Program-made: the position numbers and the translations under genes
NCBI RefSeq assembly: GCF_001078055.1
Contig: NZ_CP010777.1
Location: 704,408-768,407 of the forward strand
DNA: 64,000 nucleotides
Direction of reading: 5' to 3'
From: Rufibacter radiotolerans
Lineage (GTDB): Bacteria > Bacteroidota > Bacteroidia > Cytophagales > Hymenobacteraceae
Notes under the pieces: model-generated
The model's database searches: none
Told to the model about the DNA's origin: nothing
The model's input: only the letters and a program-made list of their open reading frames with translations
Shown here: one piece after another, positions 26,034 to 34,198 of the stretch
How the letters are laid out: every line of letters begins with the position of its first letter
Numbering within the stretch: the stretch's first letter is position 1

Positions 26034-26942
26034 ATGAACCGTTTTTTCCGTTTGCCCACTCTTGTGCTGGGTTGCTTTGGCCTTTGCGCCCTCAGTTTTA
26101 CTTCCTGCGCTCAGAAAACCTATACGCCACAACAGGTTTTAAAAGACGTTGAAATCCTGGCCGCCGATTCCATGGGCGGACGCCTGCCCAACACGCCCGG
26201 CCATGCCAAGGCGCAGCAATACCTGTTACAGCGGTTCAAAAAGATTGGCCTAAACCCCATTCTGCAGCCCTTCCAGTTTACCGCCAGGGCTACCAAAGAA
26301 CAGGTAACGGGAACGAACATCATAGGGACCATTGCCGGTAAATCTGAGAAAGTGATTGTGATCACGGCGCACTATGACCACGTGGGCACCCGTAACGGGA
26401 AGATCTTTAACGGCGCCGATGATGACGCCTCCGGCATTGGCGCCATGCTGGCCCTGGCCACCTATTTCCAGAAACACCAGCCCCAGCACACGCTCTACTT
26501 TGTCGCCTTTGACGCCGAGGAGCAAGGCCTTTCCGGGTCAAAAGCCTTTGTGGAGAAGCCGCCCATCGCCAAGGAGAACATTCTTTTCAATGTGAACATG
26601 GACATGGTGAGTATCTCTGCCAAGAATGAGCTGTATGCCTCGGGTACCTACCATTACCCCTGGGTGAAGCCTATCATAGAAAAAGTGGCTCTGCCAGAGC
26701 AGTTTAAGCTGAGCTTTGGGCATGACCGCCCAGAGCAGGGCCATGACGACTGGACCCAACAATCTGACCACGGCAGTTTCCACAAAGCCAAGATTCCGTA
26801 TCTGTATTTTGGGGTAGAAGACCACCCACATTACCACCAGGAGACCGACGAATTCAAGAATATTCACCAGACTTTTTACTTGAAAGCGGTGGAAATCATC
26901 CTGCGCGCTGTGCAAGCCCTGGACAAACAACTGCCTTTGTAA
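26034..26942 (+). CDS. Secreted M28 family aminopeptidase-like lipoprotein
   Basis: 302 residues. The start MNRFFRLPTL gives a signal sequence with lipobox LSFTSC (Cys25). M28 metal ligands appear in order: TAHYDHVG (His113), GADDDASG (Asp129/130), DAEEQGLSG (Glu162 catalytic and Glu163), NVNMDM (Asp190) and the final His in QSDHGSFHKAKIPYLYFG. This is the co-catalytic di-zinc pattern of M28 aminopeptidases. It has no PA domain, unlike the larger M28 protein at 31648. It probably trims peptides at the cell surface. Confidence 0.9.
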   Translation: MNRFFRLPTLVLGCFGLCALSFTSCAQKTYTPQQVLKDVEILAADSMGGRLPNTPGHAKAQQYLLQRFKKIGLNPILQPFQFTARATKEQVTGTNIIGTIAGKSEKVIVITAHYDHVGTRNGKIFNGADDDASGIGAMLALATYFQKHQPQHTLYFVAFDAEEQGLSGSKAFVEKPPIAKENILFNVNMDMVSISAKNELYASGTYHYPWVKPIIEKVALPEQFKLSFGHDRPEQGHDDWTQQSDHGSFHKAKIPYLYFGVEDHPHYHQETDEFKNIHQTFYLKAVEIILRAVQALDKQLPL

Positions 26943-27106
26943 GGAAGTAAAACCTTTGGCGTACGGGTCGTAAAGTAAGATTTCAAGCCTATCCATTCTT
27001 TTATATCCGCCGGCCCACTCCCTGGGGGCACGGGACTACTGTGTTTTTACCAAATAGGTTTCATGGCAGAAAAGCCGCGCAGTGGGGCATCCACTCAGGC
27101 CTAAAG

Positions 27107-27130
27107 TGTTAAAATGTAATTATTTTAACA
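27107..27130. promoter_or_regulatory. Operator-like dyad upstream of the 3D-domain gene
   Basis: TGTTAAAAT-GTAATT-ATTTTAACA, a perfect 9-bp inverted repeat about 70 nt upstream of the ATG at 27202. A binding site is inferred from symmetry and position only. Confidence 0.35.
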
Positions 27131-27201
27131 TAAGTAACCCTATAAAATATAAACCGTTTAAGACTTAGTGCCTAACCTGATGTTCCACCAACAACGAAAG
27201 C

Positions 27202-27693
27202 ATGGTCAAGAACCAAACGTATGGACTACTTCTACTTATTATTTTCCCATTCCTGAAAGAGATTACAGGATCTACCACCCCTGCCCCAGCCATGACAACG
27301 GCTGCTACTACCATAGGCAGTTTGGTAATTCCGGCGCCCCCCAAACCGGCAGAAGAGCCCAACCATATCAATGTCAATGCATCGGTCTACTTCCCGGAGG
27401 AAGCGCAGACAGACGCTGATCCCCTCATCACCGCAGACGGCTCCCGCATAAATGAGCGCAACCCACGCAAGCACCGGTGGCTGGCTTTGTCCAGAAACCT
27501 GCTGGCCCGCTGGGGCGGTGAAATAGACTACGGAGACTCTGTGAAAGTGGAGGGCATCTCCCAGCAACTAGACGGGGTGTACGTGGTAAGAGATGCCATG
27601 CACCGCCGCATTAGAAACCGGGTAGATATTCTGGTAGGCCCCAATGACAAGATCATGGGCTACTGGGAAGACGTAAAGCTTACGAAACTTTAG
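27202..27693 (+). CDS. Secreted 3D (Asp-Asp-Asp) domain protein
   Basis: 163 residues with an N-terminal hydrophobic segment (YGLLLLIIFPFLKEITG). The C-terminal half resembles the 3D/double-psi barrel fold of the MltA C-terminus: DPLITADGSRIN, then RWLALSRNLLARWGGEIDYG, DSVKVEGI, and GVYVVRDAMHRRIRNRVDIL, where the repeated Asp positions line the presumed active groove. Related Bacteroidota proteins are secreted and linked with cell-wall hydrolysis. The activity is not proven. A strong terminator follows. Confidence 0.72.
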   Translation: MVKNQTYGLLLLIIFPFLKEITGSTTPAPAMTTAATTIGSLVIPAPPKPAEEPNHINVNASVYFPEEAQTDADPLITADGSRINERNPRKHRWLALSRNLLARWGGEIDYGDSVKVEGISQQLDGVYVVRDAMHRRIRNRVDILVGPNDKIMGYWEDVKLTKL

Positions 27694-27715
27694 ACAACGA
27701 CTAAACAAGAACAAA

Positions 27716-27756
27716 GGAACGCCCCATCTGGAAACAGGTGGGGCGTTCCTGTTTTA
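27716..27756 (+). terminator. Terminator after the 3D-domain gene
   Basis: GGAACGCCCCA pairs exactly with TGGGGCGTTCC, with inner CATCTG/CAGGTG pairing, followed by TGTTTT. Confidence 0.88.
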
Positions 27757-27766
27757 GGCCACCAGG
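27749..27766. repeat. Half copy of the palindrome family
   Basis: CCTGTTTTAGGCCACCAG: a left arm only, starting in the T tract of the terminator. Confidence 0.4.
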
Positions 27767-27860
27767 TGAAATTATTTACAATTTTAAATTATTGGTAATC
27801 AATTATTTGATAATTTATTTTATGAGAATGCTGGTTTCTTTGACTTCTTAAAGATTCAAT

Positions 27861-27877
27861 TTGGCACGGTTTTTCCA
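27861..27877 (+). promoter_or_regulatory. Candidate sigma-54 promoter for the outer membrane barrel gene
   Basis: TTGGCACGGTTTTTCCA agrees with YTGGCACGRNNNTTGCW at every fixed position except the -13 G (C here). The -24 GG and -12 C are correctly spaced. It lies about 52 nt before the ATG. The changed -13 base lowers confidence. Confidence 0.38.
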
Positions 27878-27928
27878 TTTGGGAAGTCACAGGCCCACAC
27901 CGGGCCGGGCACAGAAAATCCAAAGGAA

Positions 27929-28606
27929 ATGAGAAAGATTTTACTAGTAATGACGGTGCTGATGGTGGGGCTTCTGCACAACACCTACGCCCAGCACGGA
28001 GGCGTGAAAGTAGGGTTCAAAGGCGGGTACAGCGTGTTTGGCTGGCAGGGTGAAACCGTGAAAAGCTTTAAGAACCTGTTGGAATATACTAACGGGAACG
28101 TGACCACTAGGATGCGCCAAGGCTTTCACGCGGGCGGTTACCTGAGCATACCCTTAGGCAGCGGGTTTGAGTTTGAGCCCGGGGTACAGTACTCCCAGAA
28201 AGGGATGGTGCTGGAAGGCAGGGTACCCGGTGACGCCGCCGAGTTTGCCAATGCCAAAGTAACCCTTACCAACAAAGGAGAATATATTGATGTGCCCTTG
28301 CTGGCCAAAGTATACGTAGCCGAAGGCTTTAACTTATTTGCCGGGCCGCAGGTGTCTTTCCTGCTGTCTAACAAAGTGAACGTGAATGCTGGGGCCTTTG
28401 GGTTCTCTGCCTACAACAATGATTTTGAGTGGCAGGAAAGCCAGCGCAAGGTAGACCTGGGGTTCTCTGCGGGAGCCGGTTACCAGCTGCAGAATGGCCT
28501 GAATGTGGGAGGCAGCTATGACATGGGCTTAACCACCCTGGACGGTACCTCAGATTATAAAACCTTTAACCACGGCTTTAAAGCCTCTGTGGGGTTCAGG
28601 TTCTAA
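27929..28606 (+). CDS. Outer membrane beta-barrel protein (PorT/OmpA-like family)
   Basis: 225 residues with signal peptide MRKILLVMTVLMVGLLHNTYAQ. The body alternates polar and hydrophobic residues with repeating strands such as VKVGFKGGYSVFG, GFHAGGYLSIPLG, FEFEPGVQYSQKGM, GEYIDVPLLAKVYVAEG, FNLFAGPQVSFLLS and a final GFKASVGFRF ending in an aromatic residue, as outer membrane barrels do. An 8- to 10-strand barrel is likely. Function unknown. A sigma-54-like site lies upstream and a bidirectional terminator downstream. Confidence 0.85.
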   Translation: MRKILLVMTVLMVGLLHNTYAQHGGVKVGFKGGYSVFGWQGETVKSFKNLLEYTNGNVTTRMRQGFHAGGYLSIPLGSGFEFEPGVQYSQKGMVLEGRVPGDAAEFANAKVTLTNKGEYIDVPLLAKVYVAEGFNLFAGPQVSFLLSNKVNVNAGAFGFSAYNNDFEWQESQRKVDLGFSAGAGYQLQNGLNVGGSYDMGLTTLDGTSDYKTFNHGFKASVGFRF

Positions 28607-28643
28607 GAGATTTTTAGTTGTAGTGAATGTGTTATAGGATGAG

Positions 28644-28678
28644 AAAAAAAGCGGCGGACATTGTCCGCCGCTTTTTTT
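28644..28678. terminator. Bidirectional terminator between convergent genes
   Basis: GCGGCGGAC-ATT-GTCCGCCGC flanked by seven A on the left and seven T on the right. It serves the barrel gene and the DUF2383-like gene. Confidence 0.95.
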
Positions 28679-28679
28679 G

Positions 28680-29423
28680 TTACTGAGTTTTAGTTTTGTT
28701 CTTTTTCTTGGTCTTGTCCTTATTTTTTTTGGTCCTGGTAGCCATTTGCCCGTTATCACCGCTTTTGTCCTTGGTGATGTTGGAAATAGTGGACATTAAT
28801 TTGTCTGTGGGGATTCTCTTGGAGAGCAAGCCGTAAACCAGCGCGGCCCCGGCAGCGGCGCCGGCGGCTATCAGGGCGGTTTTCAGGGTCACGTTGCCGC
28901 CAGTGCTAGTGCCAGCAGAAGAAGTGGCCCCCGTAGTGGCTCTGCCTCTGCCTGATGGCGCTTTGGTGGCGTCTGTAGAGCCTTCGCGCAGTTGGTGCAG
29001 GCGTTGTAACACATCTGTAGAGGCTTCACGCTGGCGCAGAAGCACTCCGCGTACTTCGGCAGGGAGTTCCTGGTCCAGGGCATCGCGGTAGGCTTTCTGG
29101 GCCCACTCCTCGCCGTAGATGCTGGAACCCAGAATGGCTTCTTCATCGCGGCCCGTGAGGGCGGCTTTAAAGTCCATCCACTGGCGGTACAGTTTTCCTT
29201 TGGTGGTGGTGTCACGCTCCGGGCTTCCGCCGTGGCGCTGTATGATCATGTTCAGTTCATTGGCGAAGGCCAGGCGCTGCTGGGAGAATTTGCGGTAGAT
29301 ATCCTGGCGCAGCTGGTCTTTGCTTTCCTGGGCGGCGCGCTCGTAACCTTCCAGGCCATCATGTACAAACTCGTTCAGTTCCTTCAGAACTTCCACGACT
29401 TTTTTGTTCTCGTTTGCTGACAT
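28680..29423 (-). CDS. DUF2383/PA2169-type four-helix protein with basic tail
   Basis: 247 residues. Residues about 5-150 form the helical DUF2383 domain (VVEVLKELNEFVHDGLEGYE, RQDIYRKFSQQRLAFANELN, GKLYRQWMDFKAAL, RDALDQELPAEVRGVL). A Gly/Ala/Thr linker, a hydrophobic segment (LIAAGAAAGAALVYGLL) and a very Lys/Thr-rich end (KKNKDKTKKKNK) follow. The family is ferritin-like in fold; its role is unknown, often stress-associated. The hydrophobic segment suggests membrane attachment with the basic tail on the cytoplasmic side. The extra tail is not part of the standard domain. Confidence 0.78.
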   Translation of the reverse strand: MSANENKKVVEVLKELNEFVHDGLEGYERAAQESKDQLRQDIYRKFSQQRLAFANELNMIIQRHGGSPERDTTTKGKLYRQWMDFKAALTGRDEEAILGSSIYGEEWAQKAYRDALDQELPAEVRGVLLRQREASTDVLQRLHQLREGSTDATKAPSGRGRATTGATSSAGTSTGGNVTLKTALIAAGAAAGAALVYGLLSKRIPTDKLMSTISNITKDKSGDNGQMATRTKKNKDKTKKKNKTKTQ

Positions 29424-29589
29424 ACGTTCGGTTATGGTTTATGAACTTTTATCAACGTGAACCGGCAGTACAGGTTTAGGAAAAAATGGGTTGGGCTATA
29501 AAAGAAGCGAAAGGGAAGGGCTTGGCAGGAGTTTTATCTGCCACTGAAGTAGGCCAGTAAACCCAACGGGAAGTTATACCTCTCTGGTT

Positions 29590-30693
29590 TTACTCACAGT
29601 TGGCAAAAAACTGCAACATGCCTTTGCGGCCGCTCTCCAATAGGGTCTGTTTGTCTTTCTCAGACAATCGCTTGATTTTGGGGCCGTAACCGGCAGTACT
29701 CACAGACACTGTCCGGTCCCAGTCGGCCGGGGTGAGTTCATGGCGGTTCAGGTTTTCTGCCACTATGCGGTAAAAGGCGTTTATATAGTCCGTGAAAGAT
29801 TCAATGGAGTTGGGTGCCAGGCCTTTCCGCTCCAGATCATAGGCAATTTGCTCCTCATGGTCCAGGCGTATACCAATGGTCTCTGGGTTGATGAACCTGG
29901 TCTTGGGCATTTCCGCCGGAGCTGAGGAAGAGAAATATTTGGAGTGGTCAAACACCATCAACGGGAAATCCATCAGCACGCCGCCGTCCACCATCACGTC
30001 TGTGGTGTGGTTGGGCTGCGGTGTTGGGTACACTTTGCCTTTCCTATCCATAAACACGGCCTGAAAAAACATTGGCACTGACATAGAAATGCGCACCGCG
30101 TCCTTCACCCGCATGTTAGGATAGGTCTCATGGCTGAAAATCTCAGTGCGTTGCCTGGACAAGTTAGTACCCGTGATGTATAAATCTCTATAGCCGTTTT
30201 TGCCAGCTAGCGCATGCAATTCCTGAAAGGTGAGGTCTGCATTGCCGGTTCGTTTCTCAATGAGCCCAGAAATCCATTGCGTGAATTTCTCGCCGCGATA
30301 CCAGCCATAGCGATTAGCCATGCGGGTGAAGCCGCCAATGAACAGAAACCGTCCATCAGCGAACTTCTGGATGGGCGTCTCAAAGGTAACATATGTGATC
30401 TCCTGCGGCGAATACCCCACCGCTAACAGGCAGGCCTGAATAGCTCCCGCCGAGGTTCCGGCGATGCGTTCAATAGGCTGTAGCAGTCCGCGCTTGTCCA
30501 GTTCTGCCAAGGCACCGCCATACGCAATGCCCCTGATGCCACCGCCTTCTAACGCCAGGTTTTTGTACACGTGCGTGGGCGAAGCAGTTTGGGCAAAGGT
30601 GATGGAGGGTAAAAGGCTAAGGGAGAGGAGTAGGCTGAAGGAAATGCGTTTTAGCGCTACTTTCCGGGAATCAGGGCAAAAACAGAGTGGCAT
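29590..30693 (-). CDS. Secreted patatin-like phospholipase
   Basis: About 367 residues from the ATG at 30693. A TTG four codons earlier is possible. A signal sequence (FSLLLSLSLLPSITFAQ) precedes the domain. Patatin elements are present: oxyanion hole GGGIRG, nucleophile Ser in GTSAG, and the catalytic Asp in VDGGVLMDFPLMVF. Lipid acyl hydrolase activity is expected; family members act on phospholipids or other acyl esters. The first residues (MPLCFCPDSRKVALKR) include two Cys and are unusually long for a signal n-region. No barrel domain is attached. Confidence 0.88.
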   Translation of the reverse strand: MPLCFCPDSRKVALKRISFSLLLSLSLLPSITFAQTASPTHVYKNLALEGGGIRGIAYGGALAELDKRGLLQPIERIAGTSAGAIQACLLAVGYSPQEITYVTFETPIQKFADGRFLFIGGFTRMANRYGWYRGEKFTQWISGLIEKRTGNADLTFQELHALAGKNGYRDLYITGTNLSRQRTEIFSHETYPNMRVKDAVRISMSVPMFFQAVFMDRKGKVYPTPQPNHTTDVMVDGGVLMDFPLMVFDHSKYFSSSAPAEMPKTRFINPETIGIRLDHEEQIAYDLERKGLAPNSIESFTDYINAFYRIVAENLNRHELTPADWDRTVSVSTAGYGPKIKRLSEKDKQTLLESGRKGMLQFFANCE

Positions 30694-30794
30694 ACAAGCT
30701 GGCAAAAGTATGAAGGCAAGATACTCAATTGCTTAGGTATTTAAGTGTTGTCATTTCAGGTGATTGTTTTTATATGAGAGGATCGGCTGAAAGC

Positions 30795-30850
30795 AGAGAT
30801 TCCCATTTTTAGCCTGTTTCCTGGGAAACAGGCTAAAAATGGGAATCTCT
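30795..30850. repeat. Palindrome family copy, perfect 27-bp arms, divergent core
   Basis: Left arm 30795-30821 and right arm 30824-30850 are exact reverse complements around TG. The core CCCATTTTTAGCCTGTTTCC differs from consensus at several places, each compensated in the other arm. It is the longest perfect copy. Confidence 0.95.
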
Positions 30851-30885
30851 CTAGTATTTAAAGTCTAAAATCTGGCGTCTATACC

Positions 30886-31437
30886 TCAATCCACCTCAAA
30901 CTGCATGGGCAGGTTAAAGGACAGGGAGCGGCGCTTGCTGCGGCCGTTCAGGTCATCCAGAAAGGCATTGAGCGCGTCCTGGTACTCCAGGTGGTAATCT
31001 TCATGCAGGTGCTTTTTGATAAGCGTCATGGTACGCAGCACCAGCCGGGCGGTGGCCACGTAAAAGCCTTTGTAGATGCTCTCAAACTGGCCCGTGAAGT
31101 TGTCAAAGATGAGCTGCAGCAGGTAGATGGTGAGCTCTACCTCGCCTTTGCGGTCTTTGGTGATGCGGTAATAGCGGGCAATTTCCTGGGTGGCTTTTTT
31201 GAGGCCCCGGCTCAGGGCCTTGCTCAGGGAGCGGCCCGAAACGGTGAACATAATGTCATGAATGGTCTCTGCGCTGCGCGCGAAAAGCGATTCCAGGGTG
31301 ACGTCTTCCAGCAGCTCAAAGGCCAGGGCGTCATAGGCCTCGCCGTCTTTTCTGACCAACCGCAGAATAAGGGCTTCCTTCTCTTTCTCACTCAGTTTTT
31401 TCAACGCCTGCTTGAAGTCAGCGGAGGGTACGGGCAT
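30886..31437 (-). CDS. Conserved-looking helical protein of unknown function
   Basis: 183 residues, strongly helical, no signal peptide. It begins MPVPSADFKQALKKLSEKEK; a central RLVLRTMTLIKKHLHEDYHL and ending SLSFNLPMQFEVD are the most distinctive stretches. I do not recognise a domain. The even charge pattern and neighbour-like codon use support a real cytoplasmic protein. It is followed on its strand by the 27-bp palindrome and preceded by another copy, so it is a single-gene unit. Confidence 0.65.
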   Translation of the reverse strand: MPVPSADFKQALKKLSEKEKEALILRLVRKDGEAYDALAFELLEDVTLESLFARSAETIHDIMFTVSGRSLSKALSRGLKKATQEIARYYRITKDRKGEVELTIYLLQLIFDNFTGQFESIYKGFYVATARLVLRTMTLIKKHLHEDYHLEYQDALNAFLDDLNGRSKRRSLSFNLPMQFEVD

Positions 31438-31536
31438 TTTTTTATGTTAAGTATGACGTATCAGGAACGGCTAAAGGCCGGTGGGCACTTTGGTTAGCGC
31501 CTTCAAAATTAAGGCTTTACCGCCGGAAATAAAAGA

Positions 31537-31583
31537 AGCCCGCTTTGGGCCAGTTTTCAGGAAAATGGGCTTGAAACAGAAGA
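31537..31583. repeat. Palindrome family copy (imperfect)
   Basis: CGCTTTGGGCCAGTTTTCAG and GAAAATGGGCTTGAAACAG; arms pair at most positions. It follows the terminator of the large M28 gene. Confidence 0.7.
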
Positions 31584-31590
31584 CGCCTTA

Positions 31591-31632
31591 AAAGCAGAAG
31601 AGCCACACAGGCGGGTGCGGCTCTTCTGCTTT
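31591..31632 (-). terminator. Terminator of the large M28 peptidase gene
   Basis: AAAGCAGAAGAGCC and exact reverse complement at 31619-31632, extended by CAC/GTG in the loop, followed on the minus strand by TTTTAA. Confidence 0.85.
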
Positions 31633-31647
31633 CAAGAATGGTGTGGT

Positions 31648-33333
31648 TTACTGCTTGGGCATGTATTTATCGCGCACGGCCTTGAACTCAGAGCCGGCCT
31701 TCCACTGGGGCCACTCATTGGAGAATGCCAGCCGTTTGCCCACCTGGTAAAGCAACTGCAGATCTGCCACGGCGCCGTCCATTTTAAAGGCTTCGTTTAC
31801 CTGGTCGCTGGGTTTATGGTAGATGTTGGCGGTGAAGTTGTCCAGCAGCTTTTTGCCTTCGGCCTTGCCGAGTTTGATATGGTCTGTGCCCATGCCCACA
31901 AACAAGGCGGGAACGCCCATTCTGGCGAAGTTGAAATGGTCTGAGCGGTAATACAAACCAGCTTCGGGCTTAGGGTCACGGGCCAGGTAACGGCCGGCCT
32001 TCTTCGCCTCTTCGGCTAAGATGTCTTCCAGTTCAGACTGCCCCATGCCAATGAGCACAATGTCTTTGGTGGCGCCAAAAGGGTTGAGCATGTCCATGTT
32101 GAGGTTGGCCACGGTCTTCTCTTTAGAAACAGTGGGGTTCTCTGCATAGTACGCTGAGCCCAGCAGGCCCTGCTCCTCAGCGGTCACCGAAAGGAAGACC
32201 ACGGTTCTGTCTGGCGCTTGCCCAGAAGCCTTGAAAGCCTTGGCGACGGCCAGCAGCCCGGCGGTACCGCTGGCGTTGTCGGCGGCCCCGTTGTAGATAC
32301 TGTCATTCTGCTCGTTTTTCTTGCCAATGCCCAAGTGGTCCCAGTGCGCGGAATAGATGATGGCCTCCTGTGGGCGCTTGCTGCCGGTGATCTGGGCAAT
32401 GAAGTTGTACGACTTGTCACGCTTTACCTTGGCTTTCACAGACGTGCTCACGGTTAAGCCCAGAGGGCTGCCTTTGAACCCGGGTTTGGCGGCGCGTTGC
32501 AGCTCGTTCTGGTAATTCTTACCGGCGGCGGCAAACAGTTTCTCTGCCGTAGGAGTGGTTACCCAGCCTTCAATAGCATTGCGGTGCACGTCCTGGCCTT
32601 TGGGCGCGAGGTAGAATTTAGAGCTGTTCCAGTTGTTCTGCACAATCTTGAAGCCGTAGCCGGCGGGTTCATCGGCGTGAACAATCAGACAGCCTTTGGC
32701 CCCCTGGCGGGCGGCTTCTTCCAGCTTGTAGGTCCAGCGGCCGTAATAGGTCATGGTCTTGCCTTTGAAGAAGGTAGTGTCAGCAGAATAGAAGCCGGGG
32801 TCACTCACAATCACCACCGCAATTTTGTCTTTCACATCTAGCCCGGCGTAGTCGTTCCACTTATATTCCGGGGCCACAATGCCAAAGCCCGCGAACACCA
32901 GTTCCGCGTCTTTGATGGTGGTGTTTTCCTCGGGGCGTCTGGCCCAGAGCACATAGTCTTCCAGGCCTTTCAAGGTCATGGTCTGTTTGCCTTTCACGGT
33001 CATGGTAGGCGCTGCCGAGGAGGTGATTTCCACCATGGGTACTTCCTGCAAGAAGCTGTCGCCGTTGCCTGGTTCCAGGCCCAGGGCTTTGGCTTCTTTC
33101 TCCAGATAGGCCAACGTTTTCTTCTCGCCGGCGGTGAACGGTTGGCGGCCCTCCATGTCATCTGCGGCCAGGGCGGTCACATAAGTGCGATAGCTTTCCA
33201 AAGTCACCGAATCTGCCCCGGTAGAAGTAGTGGTAGTAGTGGTGGTAGTGGTTTCTTTGGTGCCCGATGACTGGCAGCCAGCCAAGAGCGTTATACTGAG
33301 CGGAAAGGCCCAGAAGTGAATGCGTTTGAACAT
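31648..33333 (-). CDS. M28 family metallopeptidase lipoprotein with PA domain
   Basis: 561 residues. The lipobox is LLAGC (Cys19), followed by a run of nine Thr near residue 28-36. A PA domain (about 130-290, with DKIAVVIVSDPGF and GAKGCLIVHADEPAGYG) is inserted before the catalytic part: SAHWDHLGIG, YNGAADNASGTAG, VTAEEQGLLGSAYY, LNMDMLNPFG and YRSDHFNFARMGVPALF carry the di-zinc ligands and the general-base Glu. It is probably a surface or periplasmic exopeptidase. The leader has CACCTAACTAACC just before the ATG. Confidence 0.92.
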   Translation of the reverse strand: MFKRIHFWAFPLSITLLAGCQSSGTKETTTTTTTTTSTGADSVTLESYRTYVTALAADDMEGRQPFTAGEKKTLAYLEKEAKALGLEPGNGDSFLQEVPMVEITSSAAPTMTVKGKQTMTLKGLEDYVLWARRPEENTTIKDAELVFAGFGIVAPEYKWNDYAGLDVKDKIAVVIVSDPGFYSADTTFFKGKTMTYYGRWTYKLEEAARQGAKGCLIVHADEPAGYGFKIVQNNWNSSKFYLAPKGQDVHRNAIEGWVTTPTAEKLFAAAGKNYQNELQRAAKPGFKGSPLGLTVSTSVKAKVKRDKSYNFIAQITGSKRPQEAIIYSAHWDHLGIGKKNEQNDSIYNGAADNASGTAGLLAVAKAFKASGQAPDRTVVFLSVTAEEQGLLGSAYYAENPTVSKEKTVANLNMDMLNPFGATKDIVLIGMGQSELEDILAEEAKKAGRYLARDPKPEAGLYYRSDHFNFARMGVPALFVGMGTDHIKLGKAEGKKLLDNFTANIYHKPSDQVNEAFKMDGAVADLQLLYQVGKRLAFSNEWPQWKAGSEFKAVRDKYMPKQ

Positions 33334-33358
33334 TGTTGGTTAGTTAGGTGCGTAGTGG

Positions 33359-34072
33359 CTATTTAAGTTGAAACGTTACTTTAACGGTGGCAGATACAGA
33401 GATATTCTGCGGTATTTCTATCAAATTCTCTTCTTCTCTATCAGCAGAAGCTCCAGCAACAGCATATGACTCGTTATTTGAATAATTGTTAAACATGGGG
33501 TCACTATCATCTGTGTCTGCAATCTTGACAATGCGTCTGATTTTTCTGTTTCCGGCTTTGGCTAAGGTCTCTGCTTTTTCAGAAGCTACTTTAACGGCTT
33601 TGGCTAATACCTCTTTTTTCATTGCTTCTACTTTTGAAGAAGTGAAAGCGCTACCAAAAGTGATCACCCCCTCTCTGATTAGTCTGTCTCTAATGGCTGG
33701 GTAAGATTTCAGAGAATCAAGGGTAAAGGAAATTTCCTGAGTTCCTTCAAAATACCAAACCCTGTCTTCGTCTTTGTCTGCATAAGAAGGTCGTTTGCCA
33801 ACAGAAAATAAAGAGTATGAAATCTTGTTAGAGGGGATTTTCAAGTCTTTCAAAATCCTGACAATTTTAGCCTCCATGGCCTTGTGCTTTGCATACATTT
33901 TATCAAGGCTCAAGGTGTCTGTGGAGGTCAGGTTGATGTTGAAGCTTACCTGGTCGGCTGGAACTTCAATGGTAGCCTCACCCATCACCACTATCCTGTT
34001 TTCAGGAGCAATCATTTGCGCAGAGGCAATAGTAGAAGCAAAGAGCAGGAGGGCGAATAGTAATCTTTTCAT
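33359..34072 (-). CDS. SIMPL (DUF541) domain secreted protein
   Basis: 237 residues from MKRLLFALLLFASTIASAQ, a clear signal peptide; an earlier in-frame start at 34099 adds MVNRSLSPS and is less likely. The SIMPL domain shows RIVVMGEATIEVPADQVSF, then KKEVLAKAVKVASEKAETLAKA (the long helix) and a final VSATVKVTFQLK strand. The family (BP26-like) forms periplasmic oligomers of unclear role. It ends 26 nt before the start of the M28 gene on the same strand, so co-transcription with it is likely. Confidence 0.87.
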   Translation of the reverse strand: MKRLLFALLLFASTIASAQMIAPENRIVVMGEATIEVPADQVSFNINLTSTDTLSLDKMYAKHKAMEAKIVRILKDLKIPSNKISYSLFSVGKRPSYADKDEDRVWYFEGTQEISFTLDSLKSYPAIRDRLIREGVITFGSAFTSSKVEAMKKEVLAKAVKVASEKAETLAKAGNRKIRRIVKIADTDDSDPMFNNYSNNESYAVAGASADREEENLIEIPQNISVSATVKVTFQLK

Positions 34073-34120
34073 GGAAGGGGATAAGGATCTGTTCACCAAA
34101 GATAGAAATTGCCAGGTAAA

Positions 34121-34157
34121 CAGAAAGGGCGCCTCTGCTTTAGAAGCGCCCTTTCTG
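34121..34157 (-). terminator. Terminator of the S9 peptidase gene
   Basis: CAGAAAGGGCGC and exact reverse complement GCGCCCTTTCTG, with additional TCT/AGA pairing around GCTTT. It abuts the palindrome at 34155. Confidence 0.75.
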
Positions 34158-34193
34158 TTTTGGGCCTGTTTTGGCCAAAACAGGCCTAAAACG
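34155..34193. repeat. Palindrome family copy, near-perfect, no loop
   Basis: CTGTTTTGGGCCTGTTTTGG joined directly to CCAAAACAGGCCTAAAACG, with one G-T wobble. It begins 6 nt after the S9 peptidase stop on that strand. Confidence 0.92.
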
Positions 34194-34198
34194 ATTCC

